DNA of 64,000 nucleotides, from positions 82,022,560 through 82,086,559 of the forward strand of contig BSWB01000002.1 in NCBI GenBank assembly GCA_033239125.1, in the 5' to 3' direction. The DNA is from Fagopyrum homotropicum (taxonomy: Eukaryota > Streptophyta > Magnoliopsida > Caryophyllales > Polygonaceae). The translations under genes and the position numbers were made by a program. Below are positions 10,570-22,218 of this stretch, piece by piece. Under the pieces are notes generated by a model. It was given only the letters and a program-made list of their open reading frames with translations. It was not told the DNA's origin and searched no databases. Numbering within the stretch: position 1 is the stretch's first letter; each line of letters starts with the position of its first letter.

Positions 10570-12632
10570 TGTAACACCCCGAATCCGCAGGACTCGAGAT
10601 GCAACATTGGGCTTGGATCTCACATTGGATCCTGACCCTAGCCTGACATCAAGTTCATTGGACCTTACAACATGACACTAACAGATATAAAACAAATACA
10701 TAAAATTGTATAAACGGTACAACCAAAAGGTAAACAACATCATAGCCGAGTATAAAACACGCCCTCACACAGGAGGTAAACAAAAGCATCCTCACGCAGG
10801 AGGGAAATATAAAAAAACCCATAACCATAACCCCTATGTACGAGAGTCCTCGGCCTATCGCCCTGCCAGATCACTCAGCAGGACACCTATCCTACAAGGC
10901 ATCTACAACATGGTATGAAACCATTAGCTAACCATACCTATATAAGGTAATTCATAAGCACAAACACAATCATGGAAAAGATAAACACATCAGCATGCTA
11001 TCACACATTTACCCATTTATCATCTTTATATATTAGTCATTCACTCAAATCGTGTATATATAGATATATGAAAGTATGTGACACGAGGACCAATACATTC
11101 TCGCCTTTGAGCCTGATAGTCAGTTGTACGAGTATCGGTCACACAATCCGTGTACCCTATCGGAGTGGATTGCGCCCTTCCTGTAAAGCAGTCTGGCCTG
11201 ACGTCTGAGAACCTCACAAACTCCACGGCGGGATGAAAGGGAAAGGTTATCACATCCACGCAACGGGGCAATCAATAAAACATAGGTGGGTATAAACAAC
11301 ATCTCATGCTATCATAACCAACATATAACGCACACACCACTAATGCAAACACCCAATATAGGGATGGTAGCTAAGTAAGTCCTACGGACTTACCTCAGAC
11401 TCGTATATCACTCAACCATGAACAACCTCCAATCCTGAGAGAGGGGCACTGCCTAATAACAAGGCATAGAGATATATAAATCTCCTATCAATCAAAGGGG
11501 TCACACCTAGACCCAAAGGATCCATAAGGATCATAATCATCCTATAAGCTTCGAATAACATGCTAAACCTTGAAGCCACATCAGGGAACATATCCAACTC
11601 ATGATATCATTATGAAACTAAAAGCCCATAATTACTCGAATAATGTAACGAGCATAATGGAATTTCCAATCATCTATTGTAATATACTTAAGGTCAATTT
11701 AGACCAACCCGCAATACGGAAAACGAATAAATTCATAACTTATTCGTTACAAACCCGTTATACGATCCGGAAGAAGATACAAACTCCTAGCGATACGGGA
11801 AGTAAGAGCACGGTAAGAAACTCCGCGTCCGATGACTTGCGGTTGTCGTCGGTGTTCCGATAGCGGTAAACGGAAGGTTTACCAAAAACCTTACAAATGG
11901 AAAATAAGTTGGTACCACGTTGAAGAGAACAAGATAAGGACTCGTTTGTGCAAACGGATTTGAAAACCGATCGAAGACGAGTTATTTGTGGATGACTAAA
12001 GATGGATAGGTACGTTCGGCGATTCTCTCGACTTTCTCTTTGTGAGTTGCAATTGCAATTGAAGATAAGGATGTCGACCTCTGTCATTGTATATATATAC
12101 ACAATATAATAATATATATTATGTACACTACCACCACTTTTCAACTATAACTTTAAATTTGCTAATTGAAAAGCAAAAGAAAACTTAACTTATACCTCTA
12201 GATCTTTATACATATATAATATGATAAGATATGAAATGGAATTGAAAAATGAAGATGCTAGCCGCCTTCTTCAATTCTTATCACTACAATTGTATATATA
12301 AATATTATATACTAATATATAATATTCTATATATTGGTTATTCATTTATTCAATTGAAATGCAGGTATCATTTTCCGATCTTCAAGCTTTATCAAATTGG
12401 AATATAAAATCCGGAATATTATCGGGATATTTAGTCGATAACTATCTCGTAAAATCATCATTCCTAAGCCACATTTCTTAACCGCTAAGAATCGGGATAG
12501 TGACTCTTTTCTCTGTTTCATCTTTTTATATTATTTCACATCTAGGACATATTCGATGTCCCGATCATTTCTCTCAACTACAACTTTATTTATTGGATCT
12601 CTCAAATGATCCAAATAACATCGGTTATTACA
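10570..12632 (-). repeat. 3' LTR of T3
   Basis: The 2063-base LTR reads TGTAACACCCCG at one end and GGTTATTACA at the other, giving TGTAA...TTACA inverted ends. It contains the stem AAGTCC-TAC-GGACTT at 11377-11391 and an AT-rich part with TATATATA runs near 12090-12340. It aligns with the split 5' LTR, apart from the segment lost around the nested insertion. It lacks the GC-rich motif cluster seen in T1, T2, T4 and T6. Confidence 0.92.
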
Positions 12633-12665
12633 TCAGATCCCCCTAAAAACAAGTTTTGTCCCGAT
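12633..12665 (-). promoter_or_regulatory. Polypurine tract of T3
   Basis: Next to the 3' LTR the minus strand reads GGACAAAACTTGTTTTTAGG followed by a GGGAT run and CTGA. The G-rich run just before the LTR is the expected plus-strand primer. The same CAAAACTTGTTTTTAGG(G) context precedes the LTRs of T4 and T6. Confidence 0.8.
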
Positions 12666-12721
12666 ACTTGAACAAGTCAAAAATCCTCTCGGATCCATAT
12701 GTCGAGGTATACTCTCTCTAT

Positions 12722-13236
12722 CGGAGGTATCATCTCTCCGCTCAAAAAGGTCACAACCTATATCATTTTATAACCTCAAACACATGCATGGAGGAATTAC
12801 CAACTCCAGAAAACAGGATCATAACGCTATCCCAAAGGCATGGAGGTAAAACATCTCTGGCAACTATATCCTTAATCACAATGTGGAGGAAAAACATCTC
12901 CAAGAACTATAATCACTATTAACAGTATGGAGGATATACACCTCCAATTGGCTCACATCACAAGGGCATGGAGGAAAAACATCTTCAGCTACCAACTCAT
13001 CATTAATGAGGAAACACATCTCCAAAACACAAATGACCGTATGGAGGAAGAACATCTCCAGAAATCTCTATACCTAAATCCCAAATATGAAGGAAATATC
13101 ATCTCCAACTAACCTAATCTCATTCTACAGCATGAAGGTAGAACCATCTCCAGCTGACCTATACATGATGGTATAGAGGTAGAACTTCTCCAATGGTAAA
13201 ATCATCACTCGAGGGGTTGGAGGTAAAACTTCTCCA
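12722..13236 (-). repeat. Array of about twelve small hairpins (T3 3' region)
   Basis: On the plus strand the units read ATGGAGG-N5-7-CATCTCCA and repeat every 40-50 bases. The first (12722-12740) is CGGAG...CTCCG and the last (13218-13236) is TGGAG...CTCCA. The stem arms are conserved while loops and spacers vary. The array sits between the chromodomain and the polypurine tract, as in T1 and T6. The spacers show no shared sequence. Confidence 0.85.
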
Positions 13237-13299
13237 GCCATAACATAAGTCGCCCTAACATAACAAGATCCACTAGGATCACCAATAATCTAGCACGGA

Positions 13300-13940
13300 A
13301 GAGAACATCACATATCACATTATCACATCATCATATATCTCATAATATACAACCATGACTTGCTCAGCAAGTCTACGGTGCAGCCTTCTCTACATAAACT
13401 CGGATTAGTTCATATGGATACTACCCTTAGTCACCCAAGTGGCCTCGTGTTGGTCACTATACTCTCATCATCCGATTGTTCTTCAAGCATAAACGTCTTA
13501 TACCTCATTCTAAGACTACAACATGATATTCAACAAACATGTGGTCTGCCTCGACCACTAAATCCTCATGACTCACAATGCGTCTCGGTTCTGGTATATA
13601 CTCCCTTAGCTGAGACACGTGAACAACAGGGTGAATACCCTCTAACCTCGGAGGCAAAGCTACTATATGTGCTGCCCTCCCAACTCTATCCAGTATCTAG
13701 AAAGGACCGACATATCGGGGACTCAACTTCCCCCCTTATGCCAAAACGTCCGACGTCTCGCGTTAGAGATACTCTCAGCCAGACATGAGCTCTTATTTTG
13801 AACTCTAGAGGCCGGCGCCTCTGATTTACATACGACTTCTGGCGACTCTTTGCCACCAGCATCCTCTTCCTAAACAATGCTACTCGAGCAATAGCATCCT
13901 GAATCTTCTCTGGTGCTATCCCACTGGTACTTCTAGGTTG
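13300..13940 (-). pseudogene. pol: Chromodomain and integrase C-terminus of T3
   Basis: The minus strand shows FRKRMLVAKSRQKSYVNQRR and PLEFKIRAHVWLRVS (13686-13877), the usual integrase tail. It is followed at lower coordinates by broken matches to the Tekay chromodomain linker (YEDLVVEADH) and a damaged chromodomain near 13360-13520. Stops and indels interrupt all of it. Confidence 0.75.
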
Positions 13941-14582
13941 ATCTCAGCATAAAGGTGTATGGCATTTACGCCCATACAGTGCCTCATAAGGGGTCATCCC
14001 AATAGATGCATGCCATTTGTTGTTGTATGAGAACTCAACCAATGGGAGGTAATCTGACCATCCTTGTCCCCAATCCAACACACTAGCTATAAGATTATCC
14101 TCAAGGGTGTGGATGGTCCTCTCTGAATGACCATCGGTCTGGGGGTGAAACGCAGTTGTGAAGTGTAGACTTGTCCCCAAATCGGTCTGAATCTGCTGCC
14201 AAAATCTCGAGGTAAATTTCCCGTCTCGATCAGAGGCGATTGTCCTCGGTGCACCATGGAGTCTCACTATCTGCCTAGTGTACTCCTCAGCTAATCTGCT
14301 AATTGGCCGCGTCTCTCTGATAGGAATAAAACGTGCAGTCTTCATCAATCTATTAACAACAACCCAAATAGCATCAACACTCCTACTAGGCTTCAATCCG
14401 GTCATAAAATCAATGGAGGCATCCTCATCACGGTCTGGTAGGTCCCCACCCTTTATTAGATCTCGCCTAATAGATAGAGCGCATAGCTAGGCATCATCAT
14501 CGGGAAACTGGATGTCCATCCCTAGCCAAGTTGGATCCCTCTGAAGCTGAGGTTGAACTATCTGTCTCGCAATCGCCTTCTC
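13941..14582 (-). pseudogene. pol: Integrase core of T3, zinc finger deleted
   Basis: An open frame at 13944-14405 carries the core: AIWVVVNRLMKTARF, ASDRDGKFTSRF with the central catalytic Asp, HPQTDGHSERTIHT with the catalytic Glu, and EFSYNNKWHASIGM. The first Asp motif reads SIDFMTGLKP just upstream of the ATG. The linker after RNase H (QPQLQRDPTWLGMDIQFPDD) runs straight into this motif, so about 400 bases containing the HHCC zinc-binding domain (present in T1 and T5) are missing. The core alone would not be a functional integrase. Confidence 0.85.
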
Positions 14583-15247
14583 TCAAGGTGTCTTCATACT
14601 CAGGGCGTCAACTACAACATTAGCCTTTCCAGGATGATACAGAATCTCAAGGTTAAAGGTCTTGATCAACTCAAGCCATCGACGCTGACGGTTATTGAAC
14701 TCCCGCTGCGTAAAAATGTACTTCAAACTCTTATGGTCTATCAAGATCTTACATGTAGCACAATACATGCAATATCTCCAGATCTTCAAAGGATGAACTA
14801 CCGTTGCCAACTCCAGGTCGTGAGTTAGGTAGTTCTCCTTACACGTCTTCAGCTGTTGAAACCCATAAGCAATCACTCTGCCCCTCTACATCAATACACA
14901 TCCCTAGCCTAGCTTGGATGCATCACTGTAGACCAAAAAATCATTAGAACCCTCTAGCTGTGCCAAAACAAAAGCAGAAGTCAAACGCCTCTTCAACTCC
15001 ACAAAACTTTGGGCACACTAATCAGTCCATACAAATCTGGTAGTGTTCCTCAGAAGACTAGTCAGTGGACGGGCAATCACAGAAAATCCATCCACAAAGC
15101 GTTTGTAATATCCGGCTAGGCCAAGAAGTTACGCAGTTCCTCGACGTTCGTTGGTGTCGTCCATGCTGCAACAGACTCAATCTTCGCTGGATCAACCATA
15201 ATCCCATCGGCAGAGACGATGTGTCCAAGAAAAGTAACGTCAGACCT
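14583..15247 (-). pseudogene. pol: RNase H region of T3
   Basis: The minus strand reads FQQLKTCKENYLTHDLELAT, then CKILIDHKSLKYIFTQREFN and LEILYHPGKANVVVDALSMK. An in-frame TAG at 14886-14888 sits at exactly the same codon as the TAG ending the T1 RT frame (1423-1425). Between 14890 and 15247, RT connection sequence continues in a shifted frame. Confidence 0.82.
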
Positions 15248-15802
15248 TTAGAACTCGTACATAGAGAACTTGGCATACCACTCTCTATCCATCGGAATCT
15301 GTAAAACTGTCCTTAGATAACCTCCATGCTCCTCTCTGCTACGAGAGTATACCATAATGTCATCAATGAAGACTACCACAAATTGATCAAGGAAGTCGAT
15401 GAATATGTTGTTCATCAACTCCATGATGACAACTAGGGCATTCGTCAGCCTAAATGGCATCACTACAAACTCGTTGTGTCCATAACGGGTACGAAATGTC
15501 GTCCTGTGTATGTCCTTCTCTCTCACCCTCAGCTGGTAATATCTTGAACACAAGTTGATCCGGGAGAACACTATCGCTCCTTGAAGCTGATCAAATAAAT
15601 CATCAGTACGAGGCAATGGATACTTGTTCTTGATGGTCACCTTGTTCAGCTTTCTGTAATCAATACACAATCTCAACGATCTGTCCTTCTTCTGCACGAA
15701 GAGGACAGGTGCACCCCATGGTGAAACGCTAGGACGTATGAAGCCCCTCTTTACCAACTCCTCAAATTGCTTCTTCAGATCTAATATCTCAACACGCGTC
15801 AT
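15248..15802 (-). pseudogene. pol: Reverse transcriptase of T3
   Basis: A 184-codon open stretch holds LKKQFEELVKRGFIRPSVSP, LCIDYRKLNKVTIKNKYPLP, FRTRYGHNEFVVMPF and the catalytic FIDDIMVYS. Substitutions at conserved places (INLCSRYYQL for IDLRSGYHQL, RLTNALVVIMEL for GLTNAPAAFMDL) suggest long decay. It ends at a stop at the MYEF position and the thumb continues in another frame. Confidence 0.88.
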
Positions 15803-16552
15803 ACGCTATGCGGCCTTCCAAATCGGTCTCGTATCACACTTCAACTCGATATCAAAGTCCACACTTCGTTGAGGCTACAAACCAGACGGTTCAGTGACAC
15901 GTCTATAAGCTCATAAACCACTAGAATATCCTCCAACATTGAACTAGCTCTCTCTTTTATGACATAACACTAGAGAGTATCACCTCCTTGTGCTATCAAC
16001 CTCGTTGCTCGTACGACAGTAATGACAAAACCCATCTCTTCAAAGGTCTTAACCTCCGAAGACCTCTATCTAATTTATCTAAGTAGAGACAATAACAGCC
16101 TTCCAACTGACATCTAAAACAGCATGATATCTATCCGTCCAATCTATACACATAATGACCTCCTCATGCACCTATGGCATGACAAAGAAGTCTACAAGCA
16201 ACACACAAGTCCTTGGGTAAATGGGACAATCACATATCTCGCGGGTACCCCAGACCAATAACTGGTAACCCTGTCTAGGAAGGTCTACCCTCTATTGTAT
16301 CTAAAATTAATCTATACATGCATCAAAAGTGAAGAGTGCATAGCACCAATATCAAACAAAACTCCACTAGTTAAACCATTAACGAGAATAGTACATTTAA
16401 CAACTAACGCCAGCAGCTCCATTGCATATCATTACACAACATTGGACCTATGCTCCACAGGTATTACTGATGTCATTGCCATATCCTCCACTTCTACTCT
16501 TTCTGCACCGGAAAGAGGAAGGTCTTGCTGAGAAGAGACACTACCTTGTTGA
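15803..16552 (-). pseudogene. pol: Protease remnant and RT entry of T3
   Basis: Near 16340-16366 the minus strand encodes VLFDIGAM, where gypsy proteases have LFDTGAT; the DTG active site has become DIG. The remainder to 15803 is a multiply stopped match to the protease-RT spacer. No long ORF exists. The aspartic protease normally cuts the Gag-Pol polyprotein. Confidence 0.65.
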
Positions 16553-17223
16553 CAAAAAGGGGCTAGATGGCCTAATTCACCACAGGTGAAACAAGCTATT
16601 GGTGCCAAGGGGCACTAAGAACGCAAATGACTTGGATCACCACAGTTGAAACACAATCGTCCCATCCTCGCAACTTGTGCAGCCAAAGGGTAGCTCGATC
16701 TTCGTCGTCCACCCTTAGTGATCTTACTTCGGGAGGGAACCTGTAGAGGCAGCGCATTGCCTTGTTAGCAAAATTTTGCTCTATGACCGGCTTTACCACA
16801 CTTCAAGCATATTATTGGCGTCTTTCGGCACTCACTTCGCCGGTGTCAAAACTTCCCGCAATTAAAAAACTGTAGTTCCTTGTCAACCGTCCTCATGACT
16901 AAAGGGCCACTTGATTTTCCTCGTATCTGATTTGGTCCATCATTCAACATTCTTGCTTCTCCACTAACTAGTTCACTCCGTTGCTTCCTCTCTAATCCGG
17001 AAGCTTCAGTTGGTCCCATAAATGTTGGTAGATCCGGTGTAGGTTTACCCGCTGTTGCAGCCTCATATACTTGGCGTATATATTCTTGAAACTCGAATCC
17101 ACTCATTGAGACAAGATCAGCCCCTTCGGACTTATTCTCTGCCATAGGCAAAACAATAGCGGAAACTGGTCCCTCACTTATCACCACTGGAGGAAAAGGG
17201 GATGTACCCTTACCTCGTCCCAC
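16553..17223 (-). pseudogene. gag: Gag remnant with CCHC zinc knuckles (T3)
   Basis: A 125-codon frame (16846-17223) is followed on the minus strand by several CX2CX4HX4C knuckles: CLKCGKAGHRAKFC (about 16811-16769), CFNCGDPSHLRS-stop-C (about 16656-16617) and CFTCGELGHLAPFC (about 16594-16553). A fourth, near 16860, is damaged. Knuckles bind the element RNA in the particle. The capsid core domain expected in Tekay gag is not visible, so much of gag appears deleted. Two or more stops interrupt the knuckle region. Confidence 0.75.
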
Positions 17224-17348
17224 TCAGATACTGCTCTAGTCTGAGCCATCTGTAGGATATGCGCACCTAATCTTATAAGGCTATATATATATGCCATATG
17301 TATCGATACATGTATATATATATATATATCACATCCACATAATCCATA

Positions 17349-17422
<74 letters not shown>

Positions 17423-17606
17423 GTATATATATACATATCTACGCTGCAGAGATCCATGGCAGAGGTGACGACTTCTCGTACATTCTAACACAAAACCATA
17501 CTTAAAACCAAAAATCCTTTTGAAAACACCAGACCCCTTTTGGGTTCTTTTTAATTTACCTATCAAACCTCATTGTAGGTAGCAAGTCCATTGTTGTCAC
17601 CCTAAG
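17224..17606 (-). other. T3 leader with (TA)n microsatellite
   Basis: This is noncoding leader between the primer site and gag. It contains a TA-dinucleotide microsatellite with a few interruptions at about 17352-17437. The segment near 17517 (CCTTTTGAAAACACCAGACC) is shared with the leader of T8 at about 54335. Confidence 0.8.
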
Positions 17607-17618
17607 GCTCTGATACCA
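17607..17618 (-). promoter_or_regulatory. iMet-type primer binding site of T3
   Basis: The minus strand reads TGGTATCAGAGC, the complement of the 3' end of plant initiator tRNA-Met, and lies four bases inside the 5' LTR. This fixes the element's orientation and LTR boundary. Confidence 0.93.
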
Positions 17619-17622
17619 ACTC

Positions 17623-20600
17623 TGAAACACCCCGAATCTGCGGGACTCGGGATGCCACATTGGGCTAGGATCTCACAGTGGATCCTTACCCTTGCCTGAC
17701 AACAAGTTCACTAGACCTTACAACATGACACTGATAGATATAAAACAAATACATAAAATTGTATAAACGGTACAACCAAAAGGTAAACAACATCCTAAAC
17801 TACCTAGCGAAACCCGCAGTGTACGGATCGTTTTGTAGAAAGGAAAGTATTTCGAGGTCGAACACAAGGACTGAGGTGAAATCAAGTCATGCAATGACCA
17901 AAGATAGTGTAAATCTAAACTAAGATGAGATGAGGAATAAAGAAAGTGCAAAACACAATATTTTGGATGGTTTTAGGTGATCAAACAAGGATCACAAATA
18001 TATCAACACAAACAAGCAATACAAACACACAAACACAAAGATAGGGGATAAGAGGTAAGAAAGCGGATTCTAGAGATTTGGAATACCGATTATGACAATG
18101 GACTCATGCTTCTAAAGACCAAAGGAAAGTTGTGGTTGTTCGGAGTTGGGTGTTTCTCTAATGGGAGCAATTACCGGGTAAGTCTCATGCTCCACTAGTC
18201 TCGAACCTAAGGTCCTATTACCGGGTAAGTCCAAAGGACCATAAGGACGGGAATTCTACACAAGCCAGCCACTACCTAAGGGTCAAACCCCTCCTTACCG
18301 GGTAAGTCTCGGAAAAGGTAAGTCTTACGCAACGATCCTAGCACACTCAATCCAATAGCGGATTTTTTTTGGCTCACTACTACCTAGGGTTCATCAACTT
18401 AGGTATCTAAGAGGGGAAATTACCGGGTAAGTCTCATTCCTAATTAGCTTGCTAACAATAGGTCACCCTAAGCTAGATTAGGCTCAACAAACACTAGGAT
18501 TTCAACACATCTACATACCAACATCAAGATTCATCAATACAAGCACATAAAGAAAACCACGGGCTGTTCATGCATAACCACGGCCGTGGTTTGGAAAGAA
18601 TAGGCCGTAATTTCTATCAGGGTTGGGGTTTTGAACACAAACCCATCCTAAACTAACATGGGAGTACATACAATCATAGTCCAAAGCATAAACATCATTC
18701 CTTCACTCTAGAATCACAACCATTCAGCCAACAACATATATTTCAAGATCAAACTTCAGAAATAAAGCATGCTTGCAAGTCATGGATAGATGATGAAGAA
18801 TAATCCAAAGAAAAGACATTAAAAGCTAGAATAGGAGTTACCAATTCTTACAAGGGCTCTAAGAGCTGTTCCAAGTTGTCACAATGGAAACCTCACTCAA
18901 AACCACTCTAATCTCACTTTAAAACGAAAATCTACACTAATCTCTTCCAAGAACACCCACAATGGGTGCTTGGAAGAGAGGCTACAATGGAGAAGTGTTT
19001 TGGGGAAGAAGCTAGGTCAAAAAGGGAAGAGACAATCCCCAATTATAGCCTGCAAAGATCACTTAAATACCCCATCAAGAGCAAGAGTCGGCCAAAGAGA
19101 TTGTGGGACACGTGTCAAAGTGGTCCAGAAAGAAACCACGGCCAAAACCACGGGCGGGGAAATGGTCTCTGGGCCGTGGTTTTGCTCCAGAAACTCTCTT
19201 TGGATCATTAAGCCATGAGTTGGTGCAAGGCATGCACCAACTAGGTCCTATGTGTTCTCCTCTGCTCCTAGCTTGCTCATTAACGAGTCCGGAAGTGTGC
19301 CGTCATGGGGAATGATCCTCGAATGTATCGATTAAGTCCAAAAGCTCCCCAAAATACCTACAAAACCGACAAAAGTCCGTGCAGACGTCTATCTTGACAA
19401 TATGCATGAATTAAGCGCAAACGTCATGAACTAATGTCAAACCATGCATGAAAACCGAGAAAAACTATCTAAATGAATGCCTAAATTAACGTCATAAATC
19501 GTGTCATCAAAACCCATAACCATAACCCCTATGTACGAGAGTCCTCGGCTTGTCACCCTGCAAGATAATTTAGCAGGACACCTATCCTGCAAGGCATCTA
19601 CAACATGGTATGAAACCATTAGCTACCCAGACATATATAAGGTAATGAATAAGCACAAACACAATCATGGAAAAGATAAACACATCAGCATACTATCACA
19701 CATTTACCCATTTGTCATCTTTATATTGAAGTCATTCAATCAAATCGTGTATATATAGATATATGAAAGTATGTGACATGAGGACCAATACATCCTCGCC
19801 TTTGAGCCTGATAGCCAGCTGTACGAGTATCGGTCACACAATCCGTGTACCCTATGGGAGTGGATTGCGCCCTTCTTGTAAATTTGTATGGTTTGACATC
19901 AGAGAACCTCCTAGACTCCACGACGGGATGAAAGGGAAAGGTTATCACAACCACGCAACGGGGCGATCAATAAAACATAGGTCGGTATAAACGACATCTC
20001 ATGCTATTATATCAAACATATAACGTACACAACACTCATGCAAACACCCAAAATAGGGATGATAGCTAAGTAAGTCCTACGGACTTACCTCAACCTCGTA
20101 TATCACTCAACCACGAACAACCTCCAATCCTAAGAGAGGGGCACTGCATAATAACAAGGCATAGAGATATGTAAATCTCCTATCAATCAAAGAGGTCACA
20201 CCTAGACCCAAGGGATCCATAGGGATCATAATCATCCTATAAGCCTCGAATAACATGCTAAACCTTGAAGCCACATCAGGGAACATATTCAACTCATGAT
20301 ATCATTATCAATCTAAAAGCCCATAATTACTCGAATAATGTAACGAGAATAATGGAATTTCCAAACATCTATTCTAATAATCTTAGGGTCAATCTAAACC
20401 AACCCGCAATACGGAAAACGAATAAATTCATAACTTATTCGTTACTAACCCGATATACGATCCGGAAGAAGATACGGACTCCTGGCGATACGGGGAGTAA
20501 GAGCACGGTAAGAAACTCCGCGTCCGATGATTTGCGGTGTTCGTCGGTGTTCCGATAGCTGTAAACGGAAGCTTTCCCAAAAACCTAACAAACGGAAAAT

Positions 20601-21329
20601 AAGTTGGTACCACGTTGAAGAGAACAAGATAAGGGACTCGTTTGTTCAAAAAAATCTGAAAACAAGTCGAAGACGAGTTATTTGTGGATGACTAAAGATG
20701 GATAGGTACGTTCGGCGATTCTCTCGACTTTCTCTCTGTGACTTGCAATTGGAATTGAAGATAAGGATGTCGACCTCTGTCATTGTATATATATACACAA
20801 TATAATAATATATATTATGTACACTACCACCACTTTTCAACTATAACTTTAAATTTGCTAATTGAAAAGCAGATGAAAACTTAACTTATACCTCTAAATC
20901 TTTATACATATATAATATGATAAGATATGAAATGGAATTGAAGAATGAAGATGCTAGCCACTTTCTTCAATTTTTATCCGTACAATTGTATATATAAATA
21001 TTATATACTAATATATAATATTTTATACATTGGTTATTCATTTATTTAATTGAAATGCGGGTATCATTTTCCGATCTTCAAGCTTTATCAAATTGGAATA
21101 TGAAATTCGAAATATTATCGGGATGATTATTCGATAACTATCTCGTAAAATGGGCATTCCTGAGCCACATTTATTAATCGCTAAGAATTGGGATAGTGAC
21201 TTATTTATCCGTTTCGTCTTTTTATATTATTTCACATCTAGGACATTCATGATGTCCCGATCATTTCTCTCAACTGCAACTTTATTTATTGGAGCTCTCA
21301 AATGCTCCAAATAAACACCGGTTATTACA
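17623..21329 (-). repeat. 5' LTR of T3, split by a nested LTR
   Basis: The LTR occupies 17623-17794 and 19510-21329; the middle is the nested LTR at 17795-19509. About 75 bases present in the 3' LTR (from roughly 10738) are missing at the break. The outer end GGTTATTACA precedes GGATG. The stem AAGTCC-TAC-GGACTT recurs at 20072-20086. The two LTRs differ by scattered substitutions and small indels, so the insertion is not recent. Confidence 0.9.
17795..19509 (-). repeat. Nested solo LTR, Athila type, family B motif
   Basis: A minus-strand LTR whose start in sense (TGATGACACGATTTATGACG) lies at 19509. Its sense 3' end is eroded: about 55 bases seen in the LTR at 22370 are missing at 17795. 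It carries family B palindromes near 18556-18610 (CCACGGCCGTGG) and 19133-19188. Four copies of TTACCGGGTAAGTC lie near 18172, 18222, 18297 and 18420. A TATA-like ATTTAAGTG (minus strand) sits near 19064-19075. No target duplication is recognisable. Confidence 0.85.
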
Positions 21330-22218
21330 GGATGGACCCGAATCAACAAGTGCGGCGTCCCGGAGATAACCTAGGAGATCCAGCTGATCATGACTATGAG
21401 TTTCGTCCTCAAGTCATCTTAGTGATTCGACAATGTCAATTTCGAGGCATGGTAAGATAATCTCTACATCATCACTTGAAAAACTATGAGATTCTTATGG
21501 AGACTTTGAGACCTTCAAGATTGGAGAACAACAACTACAAGTTAAGGCCTTTCTACTTCTCCTTGAAAGATAAGTCTCTTGCTTGGTATCAATCTCTTCC
21601 AGCCGGAAGAGTTAACACATGTGAAGAGATGACTACGGAATTTCTCACTAAATTCTTTCCCCATCAAAAACTACGGAGCTAAGGGGTAAGGTTAATGCTT
21701 TTGTCATGAAGGATAGAGAAAGTTTGTTCAAGTCATGGGATAGGTTCAAGGACCTTTTGTTGGATTGCCCTCACTATGGGATTCCGAATATTGAGTTGCT
21801 AGAGATTTACTTCAAAGGTTTGGATGAGAAAACTCAATTCAAACTCCAATCACTTTCTGGGGGCACTTTCATGGTTACACCGGTTGATGAAGGTTGGGAG
21901 TCTGCTTAGAAGCAAGCTTTACACATGGAGAAGTACTCCCATCGAAGGATTGAAGATGTAGTGAAACCAGTTGGACCTCCGGAGCTGAATCTTACCACTT
22001 CGAGTATTGCTCAACTTACTACCATCAACAATGAAGTCAAGGGTTTGAAAGAGCTTTTATTATCTCAAGCTAAAGGAGCATCCAAAGAGCAAGATGTTGG
22101 ATACTTGGGGAGAGAAAACTATCAAAGGCCAAGGAATAACAATTACAACAACAATAACAACATGAATTTGAACACCAATTGGAGATCAAATCAACAAAAT
22201 TCCGGTAACCCTTATTCT
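21330..22218 (+). pseudogene. gag: Athila-type gag, middle part
   Basis: The ATG at 21332 begins MDPNQQVRRPGDNLGDPADH, matching gag of C2 (59167) and C3 (51991). It continues with LRPFYFSLKDKSLAWYQSLP, FLTKFFPHQKLRS, ELLEIYFKGLDEKTQFKLQS and an Asn-rich tail, NYNNNNNMNLNTNWRSNQQN. Stops lie near 21460, 21680 and 21907. It is the continuation of the gag broken at 10569 (shared duplication GGATG) and is cut again by T4 at 22219. Gag forms the particle shell. Confidence 0.85.

Larger units (their letters stand above)
10570..21329 (-). mobile_element. T3: complete Tekay-type chromovirus with target duplication
   Basis: T3 is on the minus strand: 5' LTR at right (17623-21329, interrupted), iMet-type primer site, gag zinc knuckles, protease, RT, RNase H, integrase, chromodomain remnant, hairpin array, purine tract and 3' LTR at left. 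Both flanks show the perfect duplication GGATG (10565-10569 and 21330-21334). The host is the gag gene of an Athila-type element. Deletions in gag and integrase and many stops mean the element is dead, but its structure is complete. Confidence 0.93.

Noticed and set aside
12722..13236. Regularly spaced palindromic repeats resembling a CRISPR array
   Set aside because: Repeats are short and variable, lie inside a plant retrotransposon 3' region, and recur in sister copies. No cas genes, and the setting is eukaryotic.
17273..17566. Tyr/Ile repeat ORFs
   Set aside because: They translate a (TA)n microsatellite in the T3 leader.
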